From Cladosporium sp. IMV 00045 (lineage: Eukaryota > Ascomycota > Dothideomycetes > Cladosporiales > Cladosporiaceae), in the NCBI GenBank assembly GCA_001931905.2, contig MSJI02000328.1, positions 1 to 31,351 of the forward strand: 31,351 nucleotides of DNA, read 5' to 3'. The position numbers were made by a program, and so were the translations under genes. The notes under the pieces were generated by a model. That model ran no database searches. It had not been told where the DNA came from and was given only the letters and a program-made list of their open reading frames with translations. This document shows positions 1 to 9,134 of the stretch, piece after piece (the stretch's first letter is position 1; every line of letters starts with the position of its first letter).

Positions 1-588
1 TTCGCAGGCCGTTTCGGGCAAAGCCGGATGGGATCTCTCGCATGGACGCCAGGTCGTGACGGCAACTAACACAGACCACTCCCACAATTGCCGTATTCGT
101 CCATCAAATTTCTCAACGACGTATCATCCCCCATCAATGGCTCTCTCTTCTGTCGGTGGGCTGGATATCCTGCCATCAAGAAACAACGTATAGCATCTTG
201 AGGTTGATGCATCTTGCGGACTCTCACCAGGACTCATCAAACGGGGGCCATCTGAATAGTTATACCTTCGAATGCGAACGTACTTTAATCGGTACCCGCT
301 AATGGGTGGGTCAGACAAGGTGACCGTCCGCGGATAGGGGCCGGGAGCGCCCTCATGCCAATCATCGTCGGCGACAGGACCAGGTGAGGCGCTCCGACCT
401 CCCTTCCCTCGATCCGACCTTTAAGCGGTCCTGTCCAAGAAAATTCGCCCGAGTTGTTCTGTCCCTCACCTTTGCCCGTGACAGAGCTCTTCGTACTCCA
501 CACCACCATCTTCCATCCGACCACACTTTCATCCCAAATCCATCAACAACCCATCTCAACTCCATCTCACCACCTCACCATCATCACA
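1..588. other. Upstream region of ATP9, no gene seen
   Basis: No supported gene lies here. The last 100 bases before the ATP9 start are rich in C, A and T (CACC/ATCC runs), typical of a fungal 5' leader. Short open frames on both strands show no recognisable protein and overlap each other, as expected by chance. No clear TATA box was found. Confidence 0.5.
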
Positions 589-1287
589 ATGTCTTCCTTC
601 CGCGTCGCCGCCCCCAAGATGGCCTCCATGGCCGCTCAGTCCTCCGTGAAGGTCGCCCGCCCGGCCTTCCAGGCTGCTCAGCTCCAGAAGTTCACCCGCG
701 CCTACTCCGGTAAGCTCTCCTGAAGCTACGAAAAGCTCGACAGCGAGCTTCCATCGGGCTCAATGCCATCGATGAGAAGAGAAGAGAGAATAGCCCATTG
801 ACATTGATGATGCTTCAGCGGTCCCTAAGAACACCGTCTTCAACACCATGAAGCGCACCCAGATGATGGCCCGTCAGGCCTCTCCCATCGCCAAGCGTGC
901 CTACTCCTCTGAGATGGCCAACGCCCTCGTCCAGGTCTCCCAGAACATCGGTATGGGTTCCGCCGCCATCGGTCTTGCCGGTGCTGGTGTCGGTATCGGT
1001 CTCGTCTTCGCCGCCCTCATCCAGGCCGTCGCCCGCAACCCCTCCCTCCGTGGCCAGCTTTTCTCTTACGCCATTCTTGGTTTCGCTTTCGTCGAGGCCA
1101 TCGGTGTACGTATCCTCCCGCGATGAGAACACCCTATAATTCCGTCGAGATTCGATGAAACCGAGATGGAATTCAGGGGAATGCCCGCTCTCCGCAAAAT
1201 TCTTCTCCGCAATGGCCGAACACCTCCGCTAACCCGTCACGACAGCTCTTCGACCTCATGGTTGCCATGATGGCCAAGTTCTTGTAA
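589..1287 (+). CDS. ATP9: ATP synthase subunit 9 (c-ring proteolipid), mitochondrial precursor
   Basis: The product is the nuclear-encoded c subunit of the F1Fo ATP synthase, which forms the proton-driven ring in the mitochondrial inner membrane. Three exons, 589-709, 819-1105 and 1246-1287, give 149 residues, close to the usual fungal precursor length. Donors are GTAAGC and GTACGT, and the last intron has a GCTAAC branch point. Residues 1 to about 68 are a basic, serine- and alanine-rich presequence with RAYS and KRAYSS sites that suit two-step cleavage. The mature part has two hydrophobic helices joined by the polar ARNPSLRGQ loop. The proton-carrying glutamate lies in FVEAIG, and exon 3 completes the protein as [13 protein letters not shown]. 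The +1 ATG follows a CA-rich leader. Confidence 0.97.
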
Positions 1288-2796
1288 AAATGTGCATTCC
1301 ATTACCTACCGAGATGGAGATGGATGCGAAGGCGATTGGGGACGGAAGCAGTGCGTTGCTGCAGCAGCATTAGTACCGGTGTTGGTCGTGTACCAGTAGT
1401 CTGATGGAGACGGATAGATGGATAGAAAGCTGGTGAGGGAGGATCACGAAGAAAAACGTACCTCTCGATCCATTTGTACCCATACTCATGAAGTATATCC
1501 GTCTTCTTTCCTTCTATCATTCGCGCGCACTTCCTTGCCGGTGGCTTTATGCGGTTGCGCTCTTCCACCGAAAAGCAACGTCACTCTTGTATATAACTTT
1601 ATTTGATCCCGGCCATATCTTGGTTTGGCTGGGGAAATAACAATGTCTCATTTGTACTATAAACATGGCCCACGGCCACTTTCCACATCTGATAACTCGA
1701 TGTGCTCTGCTCACGTGACCAACCAGAACTTCCACGCCCGCCCAATATACCAAACTCGATCATCCAAACCACGCAACAGCAACAACGACCAACTAACCAC
1801 TTCCTAACCACCTCCTCAAATCATCCCCTTCATCCCAAACCCCTTCCGTTCGCGCCCGCTCGCCGGAGGCCCGGATGGAGAGAACGCAAAGCCCAGCCAG
1901 CCCGAATTCCACCCAATTCCGATATCGGGCACGCCCAGTATTCGCAGCGCCAAGGTATCAAGACCTGACTTACTGTAATACAATATACTGTGCTGGACTA
2001 TGGACTTTTCTTCCCGATGTCCTCCGTTTTGGAACCGCTGTGGGTCGTTCGTTCGCAGAAGGACGGATGGGCGAGCGGTTTGTAGTGCTTGTGGGTTTTG
2101 GATTTGATGGGCGGTTGAGATCCAAATATGGGCATTGTATCGTAGGCAATGGGAGGTAGGAGGCGTTGTCATGTTCGCGATATAAAGACTAAGAGCATAC
2201 CGACTCGAAAGAGATGATAGAACAAGTAATCCTATTGATGTGCCATCGATGGACGTCGATTATCTTCTATCTATCAACTATCTATCGTTCATGATTTATG
2301 GACTCCATGAAAAGAGCGGTATGTAGATATCTAGCTAGTGGTATTGTCCGAGTTTCGAGACTACCTGACTCCTGGCTCCTAGACTTTCGCGAATGGGCGT
2401 ATCGATGCGTCAAATATGGCAACAAAGTGTGCCCCTGGCCACTTGCTTGCCCTGTAATAGCTGACGAGCGTTGATTGGACGCTTGTCGACGCGGCAATTG
2501 TGCTCGACGGATCGGAAGACAAGGGGACAGGTTCCCCTGGGCTCCTGGCTGGATTGTCTGATGTGGTGAAGTGAGCACCTCGAACGACATAGAGATGCAT
2601 ATGCGACTGATCGTCAAACTTCTTGATCTTCAGGTCCAACTCGGGGTTGATGAGCACCATCCAAGGAGCTCCTCGTGAGGTTAGAGTTCGTAACCTTGGC
2701 GACATTTCCAAGCTCTGCAACCGTGAAGATCGTCGAGCGCACATTTGCCGGCACGGCATATAGATGAAAGGTGAATCTTTGGCTTTGTCAAGGAGC
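1288..2796. other. Gene-poor stretch between ATP9 and NCS6
   Basis: This holds the ATP9 and NCS6 3' flanks (the genes converge). A CA-rich leader-like tract near 1760-1830 precedes an ATG at 1875 that opens a 94-codon frame to 2159. A competing frame across the same bases could splice from 1954 to 2059, but it lacks a start codon. Neither product is recognisable, so I do not call a gene. A 145-codon minus-strand frame (2379-2816) overlaps the NCS6 stop and resembles no family I know. Confidence 0.45.
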
Positions 2797-4161
2797 TCAG
2801 TCTCCGCCAACTTCAATGCCAGTCCTTGGTCGAGCCTTGTTCAGACCTTCGAGCAGCACACAAGCCTTGCACACGGCCTGGGACGAGAGGTATCCGCACC
2901 GCTCGCACTGCCCGAGCTTCTGCTTCGCCGGTGGTGCATCTTTCCCTCTCCTACGGGTCTTCTCCTCCTTCGTGCGGATGGGTATGGTCTGCTTGCCGGC
3001 CTTTTGCGATTGCTGATCCTTGCTGTTGTCAATCTCAGCATCAGCCGTATCCTGAGTGCCTCTGGCGACTCCGTTCTGTCCATTGACGGCTTTCTTCGGC
3101 ATCTTGATCTCAATCTCGTTTCCATTCGCCGCAGCCTCTTCGTCTTGCAAAAGCTTGTTCTCCATAGCCGCCATCTCACCGCCGCTCTCTTTCGAGCTGC
3201 CGCAACCTCCGAGTCCTTCACCCTCCTCAGTCTTCACTGGCTGCGCAGATTTCTCCTTGCTTCCACATGTACCCTGGCTCTTTTCCTCGCCCATTCCGGG
3301 TACCAGCTTCGCCATGTCGATGCCAGAGCGCACCACGTCTAGAATACTCTCTGGCCTGATGCGTTCCAAATTCTTTATCAAGGTCCTTGCGGATCCACGG
3401 AATGCCTCTGGCGAGTAGATGCACTCGGTGCTGAAGTAGTCCAGCTTCTTGTGGTGGGCGTACATGACGATCTCTTTCTCGTAGGCATATATGAGAGGCT
3501 TGGAGCGCTTGACGTTCGTGAAATTGATCTCGCCGTCTGCGCTCTTCGGCACGGCGGCAGAGGGCGTGCTGGTGAGAATGCTCGTCGCTCTACTCAAGCG
3601 CGGCAGATCGCCTCTGAGCAGGTTCATGAGTACCGTCTCTGCCACGTCGTCGGCGTTGTGCCCGGTGACCACATGTCCAACTCCAAGCATGGCTGCTCCG
3701 CGATCGAGAGCCTGCCGGCGGAACACGCCACAGTATGTGCAGTTGCCTTTCTTGCCGACTTGCGCCACCACCTGATCCATAGACCAACCGTAGAGGTCTG
3801 CATAGCTGACGATCTTCAAAGGCAGATCATATTGCTCGCTGTGTCTCTTGACCGCTTCCAGCGAATGATCTCTGTATCCGGTGATTCCCTCATCGATACT
3901 CAGCAAGACGAGATCGAGACCCCAGTTGTGGCGGTCGTTCAACGTCTTCAGCACAGATGCCAGGACAGTACTGTCTTTTCCACCAGAAGCGCCGATCGCT
4001 ACTTTCTCGCCAGGCTGGAAGAGGTTGGTGGAGGTGACGGTCTCGGCGACTTCGTCCTCGAAGATGGCTATGAAGCAGGGCGCGCAGATGCGGGCGTGGT
4101 TTTTTGGTCGAAGGATCTGCGCACGGTTGGTGTGGCAGATCTCGCACTCGCGTGGCGGCAT
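2797..4161 (-). CDS. NCS6: Cytoplasmic tRNA 2-thiolation protein 1 (Ncs6/Ctu1)
   Basis: This is the catalytic subunit of the cytosolic enzyme that, with Ncs2/Ctu2 and the ubiquitin-like sulfur carrier Urm1, adds sulfur to U34 of tRNA Lys, Glu and Gln. The single exon encodes 454 residues. An N-terminal CxxC pair of zinc-ribbon cysteines (C6/C9, C26/C29) precedes the ATP-binding PP-loop SGGKDST (59-65). Cysteines 141, 144 and 247 match the catalytic/Fe-S positions of the TtcA/Ctu1 group, and [19 protein letters not shown] lies at 167-185. A C-terminal zinc ribbon (C419, C422, C431, C434) closes the protein. It is longer than yeast Ncs6 (about 360 residues) because of a charged, low-complexity insertion at about 292-415. 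The start agrees with the conserved [10 protein letters not shown] opening. Confidence 0.96.
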   Translation of the reverse strand: MPPRECEICHTNRAQILRPKNHARICAPCFIAIFEDEVAETVTSTNLFQPGEKVAIGASGGKDSTVLASVLKTLNDRHNWGLDLVLLSIDEGITGYRDHSLEAVKRHSEQYDLPLKIVSYADLYGWSMDQVVAQVGKKGNCTYCGVFRRQALDRGAAMLGVGHVVTGHNADDVAETVLMNLLRGDLPRLSRATSILTSTPSAAVPKSADGEINFTNVKRSKPLIYAYEKEIVMYAHHKKLDYFSTECIYSPEAFRGSARTLIKNLERIRPESILDVVRSGIDMAKLVPGMGEEKSQGTCGSKEKSAQPVKTEEGEGLGGCGSSKESGGEMAAMENKLLQDEEAAANGNEIEIKMPKKAVNGQNGVARGTQDTADAEIDNSKDQQSQKAGKQTIPIRTKEEKTRRRGKDAPPAKQKLGQCERCGYLSSQAVCKACVLLEGLNKARPRTGIEVGGD

Positions 4162-5178
4162 GCTGGAAATGTCACTGTGGGGAGAGGTCTGTGTATTATC
4201 GTGCAGTCATAAAGTCGTATCGTCGTGGTAAGGCGTGGCAAAGAAAATAATTAGGATGTTGTGATTTGGAAGGGCATGATTCACGAATTTGATTAAGATC
4301 TTTGTCGATTACAGCACACGGCGGGGAAGCAGAGATCTGCGTCAGCCAATCCTTGGTTAATAACATTTGATTACAGCCACCTTTTGATCTCATCTGAGAA
4401 CCTTCAAAGAAGAGTACGCGGAGCTCACCGAAGTCTTTGGGTCTAGCAATTATGCCTTCTCTTTTCTCTCTCGCATAGCACCACTGCTGTACGCATGCTC
4501 GACACGTGCTATGCACCATGCTGTCGGCTACATTGCCAAAGGGACTGGAGTCCCCGGGAGATCATCGCCACGGCACATTGGCGAGACTGGCTCCCAAACG
4601 GCGCAACTAAGCAATCACATCTTCCAACAGTTGCTCACGCGAGAGCTACTTCCTGGGAATTCCATCTTCTCACATGGAGTCCCAGTACGTTGGGCGAACA
4701 GCTGCTCCAGAGCCCTGGTCGCACGGCCTCGATTGGTGCATTCTCCCCCATGACATCTCGCCTACGAGCCGGCTCATCCCTTGATGCATGAGGTGTTCCT
4801 CCAATCGAAAGAGACACACGCGACATCTTCTCCTCTTCCCAGATTGATTTCACTATAGCTTCTCATGCTAGTCGCTATGGTTTGGCCAATATGGTAATCG
4901 GAATGGTGCCTTGCATGCTGCCGTCCTGCCAAGTCGATCCGTTCCTTGTTAACTTCCTGATTGAGCGTCGACCCGAGGCTTTAATGACCCACGTGCTTGT
5001 CGAGATATGGTGAATGGCCTTATCACCACAACATGGCTTTAAGATATTTGGAAGCCCTCAACTCGTCTAGAGACTCTCCACTTCAAAGTCGTGCGTATAT
5101 AAATGCGTGAAGAACTCCAACAGTGATTGAAAACATCCAGCACGAACTGTCTTGTCCCTTCAGTTGAGCGTTGCCAAC
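4162..5178. other. Divergent intergenic region between NCS6 and the nuclease gene
   Basis: About 1 kb lies between two head-to-head starts, so it should hold both promoters. Apart from the TATA box at 5096-5104, which belongs to the rightward gene, no clear motif stands out. The open frames here overlap one another on both strands and carry no recognisable protein. Confidence 0.6.
5096..5104 (+). promoter_or_regulatory. TATA box of the secreted nuclease gene
   Basis: TATATAAAT lies 75 bases upstream of the ATG at 5179. That is a suitable distance for a fungal TATA box with a short 5' leader. A strong TATA box fits a regulated gene rather than a housekeeping one; that last point is inference. 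Confidence 0.6.
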
Positions 5179-7150
5179 ATGACCCTTCTGAAGACTCTCC
5201 TCACCGCTCTGGGCCTTACCAAAGCCCCTTCTGGCCCTGCAACCACTATCACTACTATTGCAGGCATCACTGGAGACAGATACCTGTCGCCTCTGAACGG
5301 CACCGGTACGTATAAATTCGGCTGACCAACGAATTTAGCTAAGTCTTTCCAGGCGTGCAGAATGTCGCCGGTCTTGTGACCGCAAAAGGACCCAATGGCT
5401 TTTGGATCCGCTCCCCAGAGCCTGACAACAATGACCGCACGTCAGAGAGGTGTGTTATTCCTATTTTCAATGCTTAGCATTCGATTAAATCGCTGACAAT
5501 CGATTCAGCGTCTATGTTTTCGGTCGTGATGCCATCGGAAATGTTACCACTGGTGACTTGATCGCTGTTGATGGTGACATCACCGAGTATCGTAGCAACA
5601 ATGACTACGTCTACCTCACCGAGATCATCAACCCGAGCAACATCCGCGTCACATCTAGTGACAACGAGGTGAAGGCTGTGGTCATTGGAGGAAGAACTTC
5701 CGGCATCATTGGTAAGAGGGACCTTCAGCCTCCAAGGGAGCAATTCAGCCGTCTTGACGAGGGCGATGTCTTCGCTGTCCCGAATGAGGAGTTTCTCGTC
5801 TCGAGCGTCAACCCTCGCCTCGACCCCAGCAAGTACGGTATGGATTTCTGGGAGTCCCTTTCCGGTGAGCTTGTTACTATCAAGGGCGTGACCGCTCTTG
5901 GGCGTCAAGCCAACAACTTCGGTGACCAGTGGGTCCGTGGTGACTGGAGGGTTTCTGGAGAGAACTCTCAGGGTGGTCTCACCGTCACCAACCGCGACTC
6001 CAACCCGGAGACCATTATCATTGGCGCACCCCTAGACGGTAGCGACAACAGCAACGAGACGAAACTCGGTGACGAGCTGGAAGACATTACTGGTATTGTC
6101 CAATATGCTTTCGGTTTCTATGCCCTTTTCCCCACCACCGGTACCAAGGTGAAGCGCTCAATCGAAGCTTTCCCGCCACCTTCGACCATCTCCTCCAACG
6201 GCAAATGCAGCGGACTTACCTTCGGCACCTACAACATCGAGAACTTTGCCCCTAACGCTCCGAACACCGACCTGCTCGCTGAACACATCGTCGACTTCCT
6301 CAACACTCCCTCCGTCCTCTTCGTCCAAGAAGTCCAAGACAACTCTGGAGCGACCAACGACGGCGTCACCAACGCCAACCTGACCCTCTCCTCCCTCGCC
6401 GACGCCATCAGCTCCATCTCCAACATCGACTACCTCTGGGTCAACGTCGACCCCGTCAACAACCAAGACGGCGGCGCCCCCGGCGGCAACATCCAGACCG
6501 CGTACCTCTACAACCCGCTCGAGGTGCGCCTGCGCAACCCCAGCCCCGGCAGCTCCACCGACCGCAACGAGGTCGTCTCCGGCCCCGCTCTCCGCTACAA
6601 CCCGGGCCGCATCGATGACGGCGAAGCCTTCGAAAACTCCCGCAAGCCCCTCGTCGCGCACTGGGAAGTCGTCGACGGCAGCGGCACCTTCTTCACCGTC
6701 AACAACCATTGGACGAGCAAAGGCGGCTCGACCTCGCTGCAAGGCGACGCCCGCACGCCCGTCAACAACGGCGTGGAGAAGCGCACTCGCCAGGCCGAGG
6801 TGACGGGAGGCTTCATCGCGGAGATTCTCAAGCAGGACAAGAACGCCGCCGTCATCGCCGCGGGCGATTTCAACGAGTTCGCCGTCGTCGAGCCGCTACG
6901 CCGCTTCGTCGAGGTCTCTGGCCTCAAGGACCTCGATGTCGTCGCTAAGGTGCCCGAGCACGAGAGGTATACTTACACCTTTGGTGCTAGCCAGCAGCAG
7001 CTCGATCACATGTACGCTAGCCCTTGGGCGGCGAGGAAGGTGCGCAGGGGGGATTTTGAGCACGTGCACGTGAACACTTGGGTCCCCGAGGTGGATGAGG
7101 CGAGTGATCACGACCCGAGCGTTGCTAGGCTCAATGTGTGCAGTCCCTGA
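5179..7150 (+). CDS. Secreted endonuclease/exonuclease/phosphatase-family nuclease (ExeM-like)
   Basis: This is a predicted extracellular metal-dependent DNase/phosphodiesterase. Exons 5179-5305, 5353-5449 and 5509-7150 give 621 residues. The introns are short with GTACGT and GTGTGT donors. The N-terminus (MTLLKTLLTALGL) looks like a signal peptide. Residues about 25-290 resemble the OB-fold region that precedes the catalytic domain in bacterial extracellular nucleases of the ExeM/Xds type. The EEP catalytic domain then shows TYNIEN (315-320), FVQEVQD with the metal-binding Glu (349), VNNHW (472-476), AGDFNEF (526-532), LDH (573-575) and the terminal SDHDPS (607-612). All expected catalytic Asn, Glu, Asp and His positions are present, so the enzyme looks active. 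Likely roles are nucleic-acid scavenging or degradation of extracellular DNA. The exact substrate cannot be read from sequence. Confidence 0.9.
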
Positions 7151-7528
7151 TTGCGTTTTGTACGTAAACTCTGTAGGGTTTATGAGCTGTATTAAGTTAC
7201 TATGATACAGAAATCGAGCTATGCTATGTCCCATGCCGTTCCATTGCCGCTTCGAAAGGTGTTCTGCTAGCTCGTGATCACTTCAGCTCCCTTCATGCAC
7301 GATTGATGCTGGATGAACGTACATCAGTGTATGCGCCTTGAGAGTAACACGCTCTGGCCGATGCTTGTCTGCGAGCGACTGCTTGACTCAGAATCTCACC
7401 TTAGGCTAGCGATCACCTTTGTGTGATCACCTTTTGGAAATTCAGCGGTCCCAGCAAGAGAGAGAATTTGGACAGAGAAGCTGATGCTCCCTATGCGAAG
7501 GAGCTGTTGTGTTGGCCAAACAAGCAAA
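7151..7528. other. Intergenic, 3' flanks of the nuclease gene and the pseudogene
   Basis: These are the convergent 3' ends of two transcription units. No gene, repeat or RNA is visible. Confidence 0.6.
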
Positions 7529-8745
7529 TCATAATCGGAAATACTGCTCCACAATGTTCACCCAATTCTGTCGAGCAGGGTACTTCGTCCTCAGACCCAG
7601 ACCCGAGAGAGGCTCAACGTAAGTGTCGCGCAGCAGGCTAAGGTATGGCCTGGCTTGAGCCTCGCCGAGTGTGGCGTCTACAGCGGCTCTCCATTCCTCC
7701 AGATTGTTTGCATAAGATAGGATGTCAAGCTCCTCTGCTGCATTAGGATTGGCAAGCTGCTTCAGTCTCAGAAGTCTCATAGCTCGAAGAAATGTTCTGA
7801 GTTGGTGTTCGGTGGCGGTGGCGATGAACACTGGGATCGCGGAGCCGCATGTTGGTATGTCTCGTATCCAGCTTTTGCAGGAAAATTTTTCGTTCCACCG
7901 ATGGACTGATTGACTTTGAGTGTGACTGCTCAAGGGTAAGGTGAGGTATGCCACCGAGGTCTCGCGGAGACAGCTCTGGACTCTCTTGTGACGGCAAACA
8001 CACATGCAAACCGGCCAGACGCCAATCCCGAAGCGTGTCTCGAGAAGGCCCTGGTGGCGACGGAAGAAAGCAGTCTCCTGCGTCCCGTACAAGACCTTAT
8101 GGAATTCCTCCGAGTGTCCCTCGCGGCATCCACCATATCTCTCGGTGAAAGCGCCGCTGTTATTCCTTGCATCAAGAAGACCGTGAAGGCTTCGCTGTCT
8201 GATAAGGCATTGTACTTGCGGTTTGGACAAAAGTCACCGCATCCCCCACCGGAGAGAGGGTCGCACATGCCAGAAGGGTGGACGGGGCAAAACTCGTGGT
8301 ATACACGATACATCTCTTCGCGCGGAAGGTGCTCCTTTGATACATCGCATGTCCTTTGGAAGCATTGTTAATTGCTTGACCAAGTCCGAAGAGCCCCTGG
8401 CGCGCTGGCTCAACAACCAATTGCTCAATGGCTTCTAGCAGCTCAATCGACAGTCTGTTAATCCGACAGTGATATCCCTTTCCGTAGCGATGACAGAGCC
8501 GTAGAGTGTTCAGGTCGGTAACATCTCGATGTAGGCTTGCATATGAGCACCGAGCACGTCGATACGCACCGGTATGGCCCACTGTGACTTGTCAGTATGA
8601 CAAGCTTCGGACCATGTAGTCGTGCAACGCGTAAAGCGAGCTCGATAGAGACGCGCAGAGATAGTATCAACATCTGGATACTTACCATGAGCGCAGAATC
8701 CATTTCAATGGCAAACATTTCGGGCGTCTGGAATCTGTCCTCCAT
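7529..8745 (-). pseudogene. Frameshifted member of a Dothideomycete hypothetical-protein family
   Basis: Three consecutive minus-strand frames each carry a piece of one protein, in the right order. The first piece (about 8580-8380) has DLNTLRLCHRYG, then INRLSIELLEAIEQLVVEPA. The second (about 8370-8190) has CDVSKEHLPREEMYRVYHE and a Cys-rich stretch ending GDFCPN. The third (about 8180 to the stop at 7529) has AFFRRHQGLLETRFGIGVW, VAYLTLPL and LRTFLRAMRLLRLKQL. Neighbouring pieces are offset by one base, with no room or splice signals for introns between them. Each offset needs one missing base (or two extra). A plausible first exon with a GTAAGT donor (ATG at 8743-8745) is also out of phase with the first piece. 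The layout matches, from memory, large lineage-specific families of unknown function in Capnodiales-type fungi. Sequencing errors are the alternative to true decay. Confidence 0.6.
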
Positions 8746-9134
8746 GGCTGAAGTACCACGTCGAGTGAATGTATGAGGTAGGTCAAAAGGCGAGAAAGCC
8801 ACACATATGGATGCATGCATTCATTGTCCCGCTTCAGCAACGACGCTTGGTCAGTCGTAGGAAGGAACGAAGGGACCGCTTTTGTCCTTGCACAAGACAG
8901 CCATCCTTGGCATCCGTTGCTGACTCCCCAAGCAGAACTGCCTCCGGTATGGATACACAAAGAACATGTGAGAGCAAGAGGCGAGAGCCAATTGAGCGTC
9001 TCAGCCTCACCGGAAACCACGTGAAAGCTTTTGCAATCTACCGTCCCCGTGACACTCATTCCAAAGGGAAAGATCACACACAATATCATCAAGCAGCCGC
9101 ATCGAAGCACGTCAGAACAACCTACCCACTCTCC
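8746..9134. other. Intergenic between the pseudogene and the YTH gene
   Basis: Upstream side of the relic and downstream side of the YTH gene. Open frames exist on both strands but show no family resemblance and overlap one another. Nothing else is seen. Confidence 0.55.

Noticed and set aside
2379..2816. 145-codon minus-strand frame downstream of NCS6
   Set aside because: It overlaps the NCS6 stop codon by 20 bases, starts inside that gene and resembles no protein family. It is probably NCS6 3' flank.
6158..6742. 194-codon minus-strand frame rich in Val/Gly/Asp
   Set aside because: It is the antisense shadow of the GC-rich catalytic region of the secreted nuclease, whose conserved motifs are on the + strand.
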